From positions 8,838,539 through 8,902,538 of the forward strand of contig NC_087070.1 of NCBI RefSeq assembly GCF_963678635.1: DNA of 64,000 bases, read 5' to 3'. A model generated the notes under the pieces. The model saw only the letters and a list, made by a program, of their open reading frames with translations, made no database searches and was not told the DNA's origin. Shown one piece after another: positions 10,501-17,017 of this stretch. The number at the start of each line of letters is the position of its first letter. The stretch's first letter is position 1. Made by a program: the position numbers and the translations under genes. This stretch comes from Symsagittifera roscoffensis (lineage: Eukaryota > Xenacoelomorpha > Acoela > Convolutidae).

Positions 10501-11542
10501 CCGGGAGATGTGCATATCCCGGAGACAACGCAAATACTACTCTCAACGTCACTTTATCGAATGGTCCCTCCTTTGTCGCGTCTACCACTTCACCCATCGA
10601 CTCCAGGATGTCTTTTATCGCTGGCCATACTGCGTTTTCTGCTGTTGCAGGATCTCTGAGCCTGCTCAGAAAACCTCTACTGTGTAGATGGTCATTGATG
10701 CCAGCAAACACAATCGTTATCGGGTTCATTTCTGTCTGCCTTTGTACCCCTATAGCCAATGACACTGATTGCAATAGGTCTAGGTCAACTGCGGCCAGCA
10801 TTATGACGTCCGGCCAAAACAAAGACTTAGAGGTGTACACGAACTCTGAATTCGCTACTACCATGATTTTGGCCTTCCTCATCTCTGCTTTGTCGTAGGC
10901 GGCGAAGATGGTCTCATCTTTCTTTATCGCTGTCAATCCGCCATATCTCTGGGCATCACCATCTTGGTTCACTAGTTTTGGGTACACTCTCTCCTTTACA
11001 TGACCAGGTGGTGTCGTCAATTGCCTAAATATCTTCACGTGTTGTCCAATCGGCGCTCTCGCCGTCAGGAATCTTCCTGGCCTTTCTTCACGATTCCTCT
11101 CATCATGGTTCAATCTCACATCTTGCAACGGTCTTGCATTCACAGGTCCTATTGTGTTGTTGGAGGGCAGTCCCTCCAAGTCGGCAAATCTCAAGGCCGT
11201 CGTGGAGCTGAAATTTATGCTAGCGGCTATCAACCAGTCTACGCCGGTTATCGAGTACAATCTGCTGACGGATAGCGTCGCTCCATTCAGCATCCTCCTT
11301 GCATCTTCGATGAAGCTCACTCTCTGTAGGTCCAGCTTCATTAGTTCGTCTTTGTATATATGCCAAGGAGACGGTATGGATCGCGACCACATCAATGAGC
11401 CTCTGCTCGGTCTCTCCTCTCGACTGGTACTCGTCGTCTCCGATCTAGTGTCCGATCTGGATGTGCCTGCTACTTCCTCGATTGGTTGGTTGACAGGTCC
11501 TATCCTTTTCCTAGGATGAATTGTCCATACTGTTCTTTCCAA
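4514..11542 (-). CDS. Element A third ORF, 2342 codons, unknown function with SGNH-like module
   Basis: An uninterrupted giant ORF downstream of pol. Residues ~1-60 are a low-complexity linker. Residues ~225-400 resemble a degenerate SGNH-type alpha/beta fold: a strand-rich VVANSEF stretch, then FAGINDHL (279-286) at the place of block III GxND, then VVFALSPGYA and YDVIISAPNR strands. Residues ~400-1000 look helical and are well conserved in C. An acidic linker (EEEDK, EEADNDEQ, SEEDDGQ) precedes a C-terminal half with conserved FMEEVWTVIQSYGTQSI, MKPSWCP, CHCLLQTWWYPKR and ERNVTLCLHNSFC-x11-CC blocks. I see no signal peptide, furin site, membrane anchor or other envelope feature, and no polymerase or helicase motif. 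The printed first residue comes from a non-ATG codon, so the true start or a splice join is uncertain. Conservation with the divergent element C implies selection on the protein. Function unknown. Confidence 0.75.
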   Translation of the reverse strand: MERTVWTIHPRKRIGPVNQPIEEVAGTSRSDTRSETTSTSREERPSRGSLMWSRSIPSPWHIYKDELMKLDLQRVSFIEDARRMLNGATLSVSRLYSITGVDWLIAASINFSSTTALRFADLEGLPSNNTIGPVNARPLQDVRLNHDERNREERPGRFLTARAPIGQHVKIFRQLTTPPGHVKERVYPKLVNQDGDAQRYGGLTAIKKDETIFAAYDKAEMRKAKIMVVANSEFVYTSKSLFWPDVIMLAAVDLDLLQSVSLAIGVQRQTEMNPITIVFAGINDHLHSRGFLSRLRDPATAENAVWPAIKDILESMGEVVDATKEGPFDKVTLRVVFALSPGYAHLPDGLKFVYAMVALLSEGKYDVIISAPNRMIEMENLRPLKAELPAVWSDISNAMRGFKDHALHMLVLDEVLGLELSNFSRQLKLKPGIDDDHRVITAMSNDLWFRAMEVSSEDTRRKNSLETRAHLEAMVLRTKPEANQWLHLNPRVAALGADAFQQGPVMITKIHAYLLKEVNLAENAGEKTAEFVNRMCQITLETFWTQEVKGQEGFERTDSMLEGLGAGWTASFLAKVYPKVSHYLIKEFLQAVVKVSIVELIALFVTFGAESFVKGPAILLTDGIQNLRLDGLLTLIAITHGNLGGLMKLARCPEQMKERVRNLDMKKSTDSWNKIRDLRHTLIQYLLQQNRFGTGEDETIEREEDVRRHDGGMPLLTDLSLAMRIDPLALIRGVTEFVTVIYGPAVTFAFPEVKVEAYRRSVLHLNLISAVDGSTLSWCEQHALRELMSEDLLFAKISEPEMTVINFDDHFCDRMGEVERGHIEVFPKLWNLRPYDKTNGEMTRVPRLTAAYHKVREETKDWGDYKKLPEAIPEFPLIRRMLLGAVSVVQTIRLRAFEANERRVGNFSVTMDPCFVGRNAAVLQYTRFAYTDQATRRRISNAATPKPGRFDEEWKGLGLAPMRMRGRTELPEASLILTSVRKEMKVGGVLQTRTFLAPFGCEEIKVVHGEEEDKSAGTLLIPRFHEEADNDEQGPSNSNKDKSEEDDGQGGSRQTEEPMQQDQAGGEDDRASTGGASSLDFNIFSDLENNADTLEATEPADEGTSTLEPPSAFMEMKRNLPESSSPGNSRNNDQRILMESPRRRRIEASARVPFLGTLPEEEWEVHHRDHESRTGCKLDRVAFMEEVWTVIQSYGTQSILKTGLNQPLMREVLDKLDECEGRLSELLIDSATDESEANSPIKMTPQDNEGEVVYLSRTRRGTMRSKMVIDKINAMKMKLGSRVMPRRIGKTKVDSEISMKAGNSAKRKRVEEVMDLGQGDYQLSGTDRILTDIAMVPPILMAGIKSTGYKSKRSDRTLTGATLEMEILSQCGESKMRDFKPSPMNHGKGSVAGQLTPVEYNRLTVSETVSIDEPTGGYMEMLEYRNSARGYVMALEDEKAMEGYLEMMLQGTTLKQKAYGTLASSDVEAETIEQLVSLPWKAVVLRYFEEEMRTTPRIHALVAVPYVRTELQLRLAWCMMGLTREEYDSEERKRSKEEKVFLMTNLRDLIVQEGAAVACAKRRDALCFIRFLIEQISVPALNTCVKMLREGDERAKAMFLLAMLDMQQSKPMRVNMKEPEELEPMKKIDEIRRFSNKELRLTKESMGALPKSSEYCGPIKKKSYSYVSGIIGIAYNPFLSEDIRDCFFDYEQAVLLRFWTSRIVTTKSVNNPQAKLGLVLEEEVTAPSVPKSDKRVEFGLGFSDELLRTSLMAVWELMKPSWCPSPNADSILRATQDIQRELNADCNLRDLNIIYNVMITASKSNGEDKVELPGWGPEDWVKPGSCLAEVCGLERHVCGSLDCVKTLEKQHKQLTVLFGNVVMKARTETELIAGCHGGTDVNLVTALGFYSMFGSLESLLNLEQKHEMVTAISVEVFPGVLQTEQKYIGKWREAIETEMNIRHSETYCRPSGARYLVGSTLAPMCKSRYPVHFVAVDVKSTRTIVDQAFSVPKCVRLARMSEKSYELLCKMFSAVPERTKEELESILGKKFMGYVSGNFSDFEKQKQRGSTVTDYNAVDENDEIHRVMMEVEPLLEASGKRNWRSIMLTHDEFPCHCLLQTWWYPKRSNLVLIWDSGELLSMGLPDSSQPITIVIVGVMMAIRWLEAHVRENNGQEAPTREQLQKLDCLKDLDLFETMCKILNIPMEVKKIWARKRLMPWFRANMTAWLYEYAKKHMSKHGRVYSEYQLDIEAGAFKRAFVTHRNAVTTAVKRISRTSERSGNEKAEMLKEDLERNVTLCLHNSFCRNRESNVDPLPCCKQRVEEQKCWRTASNSVRIVNDVLQDTETESAESVSQEEEMEH

Positions 11543-11929
11543 GTTTGATTTGATTTCGATTTCAAGTTTTGACTCAAGTGAGCAATTAAATGATCAATCA
11601 GGATCTAGAAAAGGAATCACGACTGTCACACTTGTCAGTTTCACCTTAACATATATCGTTAAAATTTGCTTAAAACAGTTCAGATAAAAAGATATTTATC
11701 CTAAAATTTATTAAAATCAATTGGTTTCTAAAATTTTGGAATTCGACCTAAGATTGGACAGTCCAAACTTTGGATCTATTCCCAAGATCGTCATTTAGTT
11801 GTTCATGGTCACTAACGCTTACTTACCCATGATCTTAATAACCTAACACATAACATAACATAACATAACACACATATCACATATTACATGCAACTTGGTC
11901 CTTTGGCCTAACACCCTCTCGCACATCAC
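11543..11929 (-). other. Element A pol/third-ORF spacer with hairpins and a short TAACA repeat
   Basis: The gap holds a TTGGAC-A-GTCCAA palindrome (11754-11766), a distal stem AAGATC/GATCTT (11784-11789 with 11831-11836), and a short (ATAAC)n run at about 11848-11870. The equivalent spacer in B keeps the same stems. The one in C has different sequence but again strong hairpins. A GGGTAAGT donor-like site lies near 11820-11828. It may be involved in expressing the third ORF by splicing or internal initiation, but this is inference. Confidence 0.5.
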
Positions 11930-14900
11930 TCAGCCTATACTTAAGTAATATTTCTTATGTAGATATACTTGTATGTTCGTATCAGAGAATATCACGTGTA
12001 CAAGCGCGTACAATTCCCGAGGATGCAGTCTTCCTCTATTTGGATCGTACACTGGAAGCGAAAGCTCCTTCACGTCCATTTCCACAAGGAAGTCCCTCAG
12101 CCTCGTCAAAGACAAGACTAGGTTTTCTGGGTCCACATGCTGCTTCTCCGTCGCCCTCGTTACCAAGAAGCACAAGTACTTTCCCGGTATCTGCGACACC
12201 GCCGGAGGTAAGGCTGCTACGCCCCCTATCCCTGGTCTTTGCTTCCAAAGGAATTCCACGTTTTTATATTCCCTCTTAAAATCTGCCGCTAGCGCCGTCC
12301 TAAAACTCATGTCTGCGGTGATAGCTACCGCACATGTTCTGTTTGTGAGTATGAAATCACTGTCTGTTAGTATTATGTTACTAGAATATTCATTTGGTAA
12401 ATTAAAATATGACTCAACTACCCTGCCTATGTCAGGTTTCTTAGGTTCTTCACCTGTTTCTGCTTCTAAGTCTCCTGTTTCTCTTGCTATTCTCAATTTT
12501 TTTATTATCAAGTTTTCAGTGTGGGTAAGTCCTACCCCCACTCCCCGGACAAAAATATCCATCGGCGTCCCCGTCGATCGCATACCGTGTATTAAGTCAA
12601 GATTAGAAGCTGGAATTAGTAGTCGTCCTTCCTGGGCAGCCCAGGAAGGATCATCTCGTTCGGTCTTAATGTATTTCGCGCTTTCACGATCTACGTATTG
12701 AATCGTAACGTTGGTCTTTTTAGGGTCTGATGTCATTTCGTTCAGCCACTCTAAGACGCGCAGGTTCGTCAGGTCTTGTTCATTTGACTGCTGTTGCTCA
12801 TCGTCGAATTCTACTTCGGGTTTCGACCAGTCATCAACCCACTCATCGTTGTGATCGTCGACTATGTCAATGTCTTTTGACACGGTTATTTCCTCTAAAC
12901 CCACTACTTCCTCCACTATTTTCTTTAGATCTATCCTATCCACTACAAAGTCGTCACCGTAAGGATTGTATTTCTTTCTTTGTCTCGTCCCGTCCTTCTG
13001 ATGAGTCTGAATCGTGAACGGAAGATCTGGTTCCAAGTTCTTGGGAACCTCTGTCTGTTCGGGATCCCGCCAATCCTCTTCTGCGTAGGGTAAGGTTTCA
13101 TCTTCCGCTTCGATCTGTTCGTTTGGATCCAGGTCCAATGGTGTATCCGTACCTTCCTCTACGACCTCGTTTCCATCGTTCTTCTCCCTGGTGCCCTTTT
13201 CATTGACCTCACAAGCAGGATCCATCATTAAATAATCCCCTTCTTCCATGTCTGCAGGTATACACCAGTCTTCTGTCGATGGATTGTGTGGCTTGATGTT
13301 CTCGTAGTGGGCGGCCCGGCCAGTACTCAGTCTATAAAAGCGTCCCTCCTGGTGCACCTCCGTAATCATGAAGGGTCCCCTCCACTTTTTTAGAAGCTTC
13401 TTTGTTCCTTTCGGTGGTATAACGTTCTGAAATACCCATACGTAGTCTCCCACCGAGTAGGCTTTTGCACCAGCTGCTTTCTTGTCGAATCTTTTCCTCT
13501 GCCTTGCCTGTGCTTGCTGAGTATTTCGTCTACACAGATCGTTCAACTCCTGTTGACGTCTGATCACATCCCTCACGTAAACCTGTGGAGATGTTTTCTT
13601 CCCCTCATACTCTGGGTAGAAGAATGTCAAGGGTAAAGACTTCTCGTGTCCCGTCAGCATCATGTGTGGACTGACCCCAGTGGTGGAGTGTTGCGTGCTA
13701 TTATAAGCTCCCATCACCTGTGGAAGGTATCTGTCCCAATCGGTCATGTACCTGGAACAATATACCCTCAGCATCGACACTAACGTCCTATTCTGTCTTT
13801 CCACTAAGCCATTCGTCTGAGGATGGTATGTTGTGGAGTGAGCCTGAGCGACTTGTGACCGTCTCATAAGCTCTTTCGTAAGCTCGCCTACGAAAGCCGT
13901 TCCATTGTCCGATTGAAACGTCATTGGACAACCATGTCTTGCTATCCACGTATTGATCAGGTGGTCGCATGTCTCTTCCGCCGAGGCAGTTATGCAGGGC
14001 ACGGCCTCTGCATACTTCGTGAAGTGATCTATCATGACCAATACTTGGTTGTAACCGCTGTCTGTCATGCATATCTTCTGGTGATCTATCTGCACCACCT
14101 CGTTGAATTCAGACGACTCAATCGATTGTAAAGGAAATCGCAACTTCCTAGGATCCTTGACCTGTTGGCATGACAGACATGCTGTCACCCATTTCTCGCA
14201 TGCCTTTTTCATCCCAGGCCACTCAAAGCGCTTCAGGATCCTCTGATACACTTTGTCGATCCCTTGATGGCCCATCTGATCATGCGACCTGAATAATAGT
14301 TCTGTCTGATAGAGTTGCGGCAACACTATCGCGTTATATTTGTATAAGACCTTGTCTTCTTCTCTTCTCCTGCAAGCCACGATCCCGTCCTTGTTCAGAT
14401 ATAATCTCCCCTCCTTCTGCATGAAGTATTGTCTCAGGATCCTATAGCTGTCTTCTTCTAGGTCACCTTTGTCAGGTGCACCGTTTTCTATCCACCTTTT
14501 TAGGTTGCTTGTCATGCGATCATTTCTCTGCGCCCTTAGAAGGTCCGAGAGTCTGTATCTCGCCTTCAAGTACGTCTTCATGACCCTCATCTGACTATTC
14601 AGCTCGTTGGGCTGATGTGTGTCTTCTTCCATCTTAACACACCAAATCTTCGCCAACGGTTGTGTTTCTTGCTGAAACGGTTGAAGATCAGTCCTGACTG
14701 CCTCTTTCTGTGGCAATAAGCTCATCGAACGTTTCGATACTGCTATTGTTTCTAAGTCATCCGCTGCGTTGTCAAAGACACTTTCGCTCGGTATAAGGTA
14801 GCGATCGCTGTCCGGATCCTGGTACACCTCTCTGTCCAGGTTTCTCGCCCGAGTTTCCACTAGTAGCGTGTGTATCGCCAGTTCTGACAGTTCTGATCCC

Positions 14901-17017
14901 GAGGTCGAATCCCTGTCTGAATAGGTGTTCATTCTTGAGCTTTCTGACTTATCATCCGTCGAAGGTGTTGTGCTGGAGACTGCACGCTCCTCCAGATCAT
15001 GTCCGTATTTCCTTCGCATCCATCTGAACTCCCCGGACAAAACCTTGTTCTCTAGGTCCTGTTTCTCATCAGGAATTTTCTCGTCTATCTCGGACTCCCC
15101 GGACAAATTCACTTGTCCCGGGTGTTGATCTTGTGATTGCTGGTTCTTCTCCTCATCCTTCTCCCCGGACAAATAGTCTTGCGGCAGATTTTTTCCTACA
15201 ACTTCACCCTCTTTATCCCGGTCTACAAAGGTGACAGTTTTCTTTTGCTTGCCGCTCTCCTGTCCTTTCTGTCCGTAAGAAGTACTGGTTAAAATCTCCT
15301 GGGGTATTGAGGATACTAGTTGCTGAACTATTGTCCTACAATCCCTCTCGTTCTCTTCGTGGTGTCGTCTGGACGGCATGATCTTCACCTTCTCACTGAC
15401 TGTCAGCGATGCCACTGCTGCTGTCCACTCGGGGTCATCTCTGGTCACTTCTCTTTCTAACAATCCACCCAGCATCCGCATTACTTGTGATGTGACTTGC
15501 ACCGTTTTATCCAATAATGAGAGGCTGTTTATATTCATGCGAGAGAGTTCCTGCTGGACCAGGTTCGAGCGCAGCAACAGATCCAATGGGACCGGGTCCT
15601 CCCTTGACAGGATCTTTATCTCGGCTGCTTTCTCTACAGGTAACTCAGGATGCCCCGGAATTGGATGTCCAGACTTATCCAACCATCTCGTTAAGGGAAG
15701 CGCTTCATAAGTTTCTCTGTCCAGAAACGAGAATCCCTCCTTTACTTCCGCCTGATTGGCCTGCTTCTGTTCCAATCTTTCATAGAACTCAGTTTTCTTG
15801 CTGAGACTGTCAGCATTCTGATGTTTATCACGCATCCTATGTTCGATTATCATATGGTAGCCATCCAATCTTACTATCCATCTACCAATATAACTCTGAT
15901 CCATCGAGTAGGTCTTCAACCAGGATAACGCTCTGTTGTCCACGCGTAACTTGAAGGGAGCGCTCCCCAAGTATGCACGGTACTTTTCCACGAAGGTGAC
16001 TACTGCAAACATTTCTGCTTTCGGTGCGCCATATTTCATCTCTGTGTCACTCAAGACCTTGCTGCCGTATGCAATGGGACGGAGAACCGTTCTTCCGTTC
16101 CATTCTTGCTCTTGATGCAAGATTCCTGAGATGGCCACCACCGATGCGTCTGTGTCGAGAACATACATGCCCTTTTCTGTAGGCATGCCCAGCACTGGCG
16201 CTTCGCACAGTTCCCGCTTTATGTTCTCGAAAGCAACTTGTGCCTCATCGTTCCATTCGAACTTCTTCCCTTTGTTGCGCATCAGCTTCTGCATCGGATA
16301 CACCTTGTCCGCATATCCTTTAATGAATTCACGGTAGTAATTGGCAATTCCTAGGAAGCTCATGAGCTGTGTGTCCGTTCTAGGAGCTTTCCATGTCAGC
16401 ACAGCCTCTACTGCTTCTGGATCTGGCCTCACACCATGCCGGTCCACCATTCTTCCCAGGTACTTGATCGAATCCCTAAGGATTTCACATTTCGATGGTT
16501 TGCATTTCAAGCCTGCTCTTTTCATACATCCGAAGACCTCATCGAGCCGATCAATGTGATCCTCCAGGGTCGGTGTCGCTATGACTACATCATCCACGTA
16601 GCACATCAAGAGATTCCCGTACTTTTTGGTCACTCCTGTCAGAGCCTGAGCCATCAGCCTTTGAAAAGTTGCTGTTGCATTGCACAAGCCGAAGGGCATC
16701 CTCTTCCACTGGTACAACCCCAATTCGCACGCGAAACCGGTTTTCTCTCTGTCCTTCTTTCGCAGAGGAACCTGCCAGAAGGCAGAACCCAAGTCTAATG
16801 TGGTGAAGAACTTTGCATCACCAAGTTTGGATAGGCTCTCGTCTATTCGCGGTATCGGGTACGCATCTTTAATCGTTACCGCGTTCAAGTAACGAAAGTC
16901 GCAACAAAATCTAAGCTGCCCCCTTTCTTTTTCGCCATGACTACCCCGCAAGCCCACGGCGATTTCGAGGGTTCTATCATGTCGTATTCGAGCAACATTT
17001 CTATTTCCGCTCGGCAC
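11930..17017 (-). CDS. pol: Element A pol: RT, RNase H, LSGE linker, integrase, macrodomain-like C-terminus
   Basis: Domain order: reverse transcriptase (FTTLDLGSAFWQ from 71, YVDD 140-143); RNase H (LDTDASVVAISGILHQ from 287 to ~410); a linker of ~490 residues with three LSGE motifs at 616, 638 and 660; integrase with an HHCC zinc-binding region (HDQMGHQG at 912, CLSC 947-950) and catalytic Asp978, Asp1037 and Glu1073; and a GPY/F-like module (KKWRGPFMITEV ~1210). There is no chromodomain. A ~450-residue C-terminal extension is acidic at first, then ends (~1545-1690) in a fold that aligns by eye with TARG1/OARD1 macrodomains: ITADMSFRTALAADFKREY, YLCFLVTRATEK, DPENLVLSLTRLRDFL, VKELSLPVYD. 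Family: Ty3/Gypsy (Metaviridae). Ty3-like elements commonly make Pol by frameshifting or read-through. Confidence 0.9.
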   Translation of the reverse strand: MPSGNRNVARIRHDRTLEIAVGLRGSHGEKERGQLRFCCDFRYLNAVTIKDAYPIPRIDESLSKLGDAKFFTTLDLGSAFWQVPLRKKDREKTGFACELGLYQWKRMPFGLCNATATFQRLMAQALTGVTKKYGNLLMCYVDDVVIATPTLEDHIDRLDEVFGCMKRAGLKCKPSKCEILRDSIKYLGRMVDRHGVRPDPEAVEAVLTWKAPRTDTQLMSFLGIANYYREFIKGYADKVYPMQKLMRNKGKKFEWNDEAQVAFENIKRELCEAPVLGMPTEKGMYVLDTDASVVAISGILHQEQEWNGRTVLRPIAYGSKVLSDTEMKYGAPKAEMFAVVTFVEKYRAYLGSAPFKLRVDNRALSWLKTYSMDQSYIGRWIVRLDGYHMIIEHRMRDKHQNADSLSKKTEFYERLEQKQANQAEVKEGFSFLDRETYEALPLTRWLDKSGHPIPGHPELPVEKAAEIKILSREDPVPLDLLLRSNLVQQELSRMNINSLSLLDKTVQVTSQVMRMLGGLLEREVTRDDPEWTAAVASLTVSEKVKIMPSRRHHEENERDCRTIVQQLVSSIPQEILTSTSYGQKGQESGKQKKTVTFVDRDKEGEVVGKNLPQDYLSGEKDEEKNQQSQDQHPGQVNLSGESEIDEKIPDEKQDLENKVLSGEFRWMRRKYGHDLEERAVSSTTPSTDDKSESSRMNTYSDRDSTSGSELSELAIHTLLVETRARNLDREVYQDPDSDRYLIPSESVFDNAADDLETIAVSKRSMSLLPQKEAVRTDLQPFQQETQPLAKIWCVKMEEDTHQPNELNSQMRVMKTYLKARYRLSDLLRAQRNDRMTSNLKRWIENGAPDKGDLEEDSYRILRQYFMQKEGRLYLNKDGIVACRRREEDKVLYKYNAIVLPQLYQTELLFRSHDQMGHQGIDKVYQRILKRFEWPGMKKACEKWVTACLSCQQVKDPRKLRFPLQSIESSEFNEVVQIDHQKICMTDSGYNQVLVMIDHFTKYAEAVPCITASAEETCDHLINTWIARHGCPMTFQSDNGTAFVGELTKELMRRSQVAQAHSTTYHPQTNGLVERQNRTLVSMLRVYCSRYMTDWDRYLPQVMGAYNSTQHSTTGVSPHMMLTGHEKSLPLTFFYPEYEGKKTSPQVYVRDVIRRQQELNDLCRRNTQQAQARQRKRFDKKAAGAKAYSVGDYVWVFQNVIPPKGTKKLLKKWRGPFMITEVHQEGRFYRLSTGRAAHYENIKPHNPSTEDWCIPADMEEGDYLMMDPACEVNEKGTREKNDGNEVVEEGTDTPLDLDPNEQIEAEDETLPYAEEDWRDPEQTEVPKNLEPDLPFTIQTHQKDGTRQRKKYNPYGDDFVVDRIDLKKIVEEVVGLEEITVSKDIDIVDDHNDEWVDDWSKPEVEFDDEQQQSNEQDLTNLRVLEWLNEMTSDPKKTNVTIQYVDRESAKYIKTERDDPSWAAQEGRLLIPASNLDLIHGMRSTGTPMDIFVRGVGVGLTHTENLIIKKLRIARETGDLEAETGEEPKKPDIGRVVESYFNLPNEYSSNIILTDSDFILTNRTCAVAITADMSFRTALAADFKREYKNVEFLWKQRPGIGGVAALPPAVSQIPGKYLCFLVTRATEKQHVDPENLVLSLTRLRDFLVEMDVKELSLPVYDPNRGRLHPRELYALVHVIFSDTNIQVYLHKKYYLSIG
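11933..12385 (-). other. Macrodomain-like module at the C-terminus of element A Pol
   Basis: About 150 residues. The order of conserved blocks matches human OARD1/TARG1: D-F-ILTNRTCAVAIT (OARD1 KTDSLAHCIS), ADMSFRTALAADFKREYKNV (DCRMGAGIAVLFKKKFGGV), YLCFLVTRATEKQH (YIYYLITKKRASHK), PENLVLSLTRLRDFLVEMDV ([20 protein letters not shown]), ELSLPVYD (DLSMPRIG), and a final ELYALVHVIFSDTNIQVYL (ENVSAMIEEVFEATDIKITVY). OARD1 family members bind ADP-ribose and remove it from protein acidic side chains. The loops that contact ligand in OARD1 look different here, so binding or catalysis cannot be assumed. The module is kept in B and C. Confidence 0.65.
12541..12552 (-). promoter_or_regulatory. Internal PPT-like site (central PPT candidate), element A
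   Basis: Sense-strand TTGTCCGGGGAG preceded by a T run and followed by TGGGGGTAGG. It is the same core as the 3' PPT, here read in the frame I-F-V-R-G-V-G rather than L-S-G-E. It is kept at the same place in B (33403-33414, one base different) and C (58442-58453). Confidence 0.5.
15029..15172 (-). repeat. PPT-like motif array with 66-bp period in element A pol linker
   Basis: Three copies of sense TTGTCCGGGGAG at 15029-15040, 15095-15106 and 15161-15172, exactly 66 bp apart and encoding LSGE each time. The intervening sequence is diverged and the core is unchanged. The core is identical to the PPT beside the 3' LTR. Confidence 0.8.

Noticed and set aside
4514-11542. The third ORF as a retroviral envelope gene
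   Set aside because: Its position suggests env, but I see no signal peptide, glycosylation-rich ectodomain, furin site, fusion peptide or C-terminal membrane anchor.
11841-11880. TAACA-rich run as a microsatellite of interest
   Set aside because: Only about four units and not strictly conserved in C; ordinary low-complexity sequence.
13250-13440. A chromodomain after integrase
   Set aside because: The segment after the GPY/F-like module is acidic and lacks the aromatic cage and fold pattern of chromodomains.
15029-15172. The LSGE repeats as an ordinary protein tandem repeat only
   Set aside because: The DNA core equals the 3' PPT and also occurs in another frame at 12541, which a purely peptide-level explanation does not cover.
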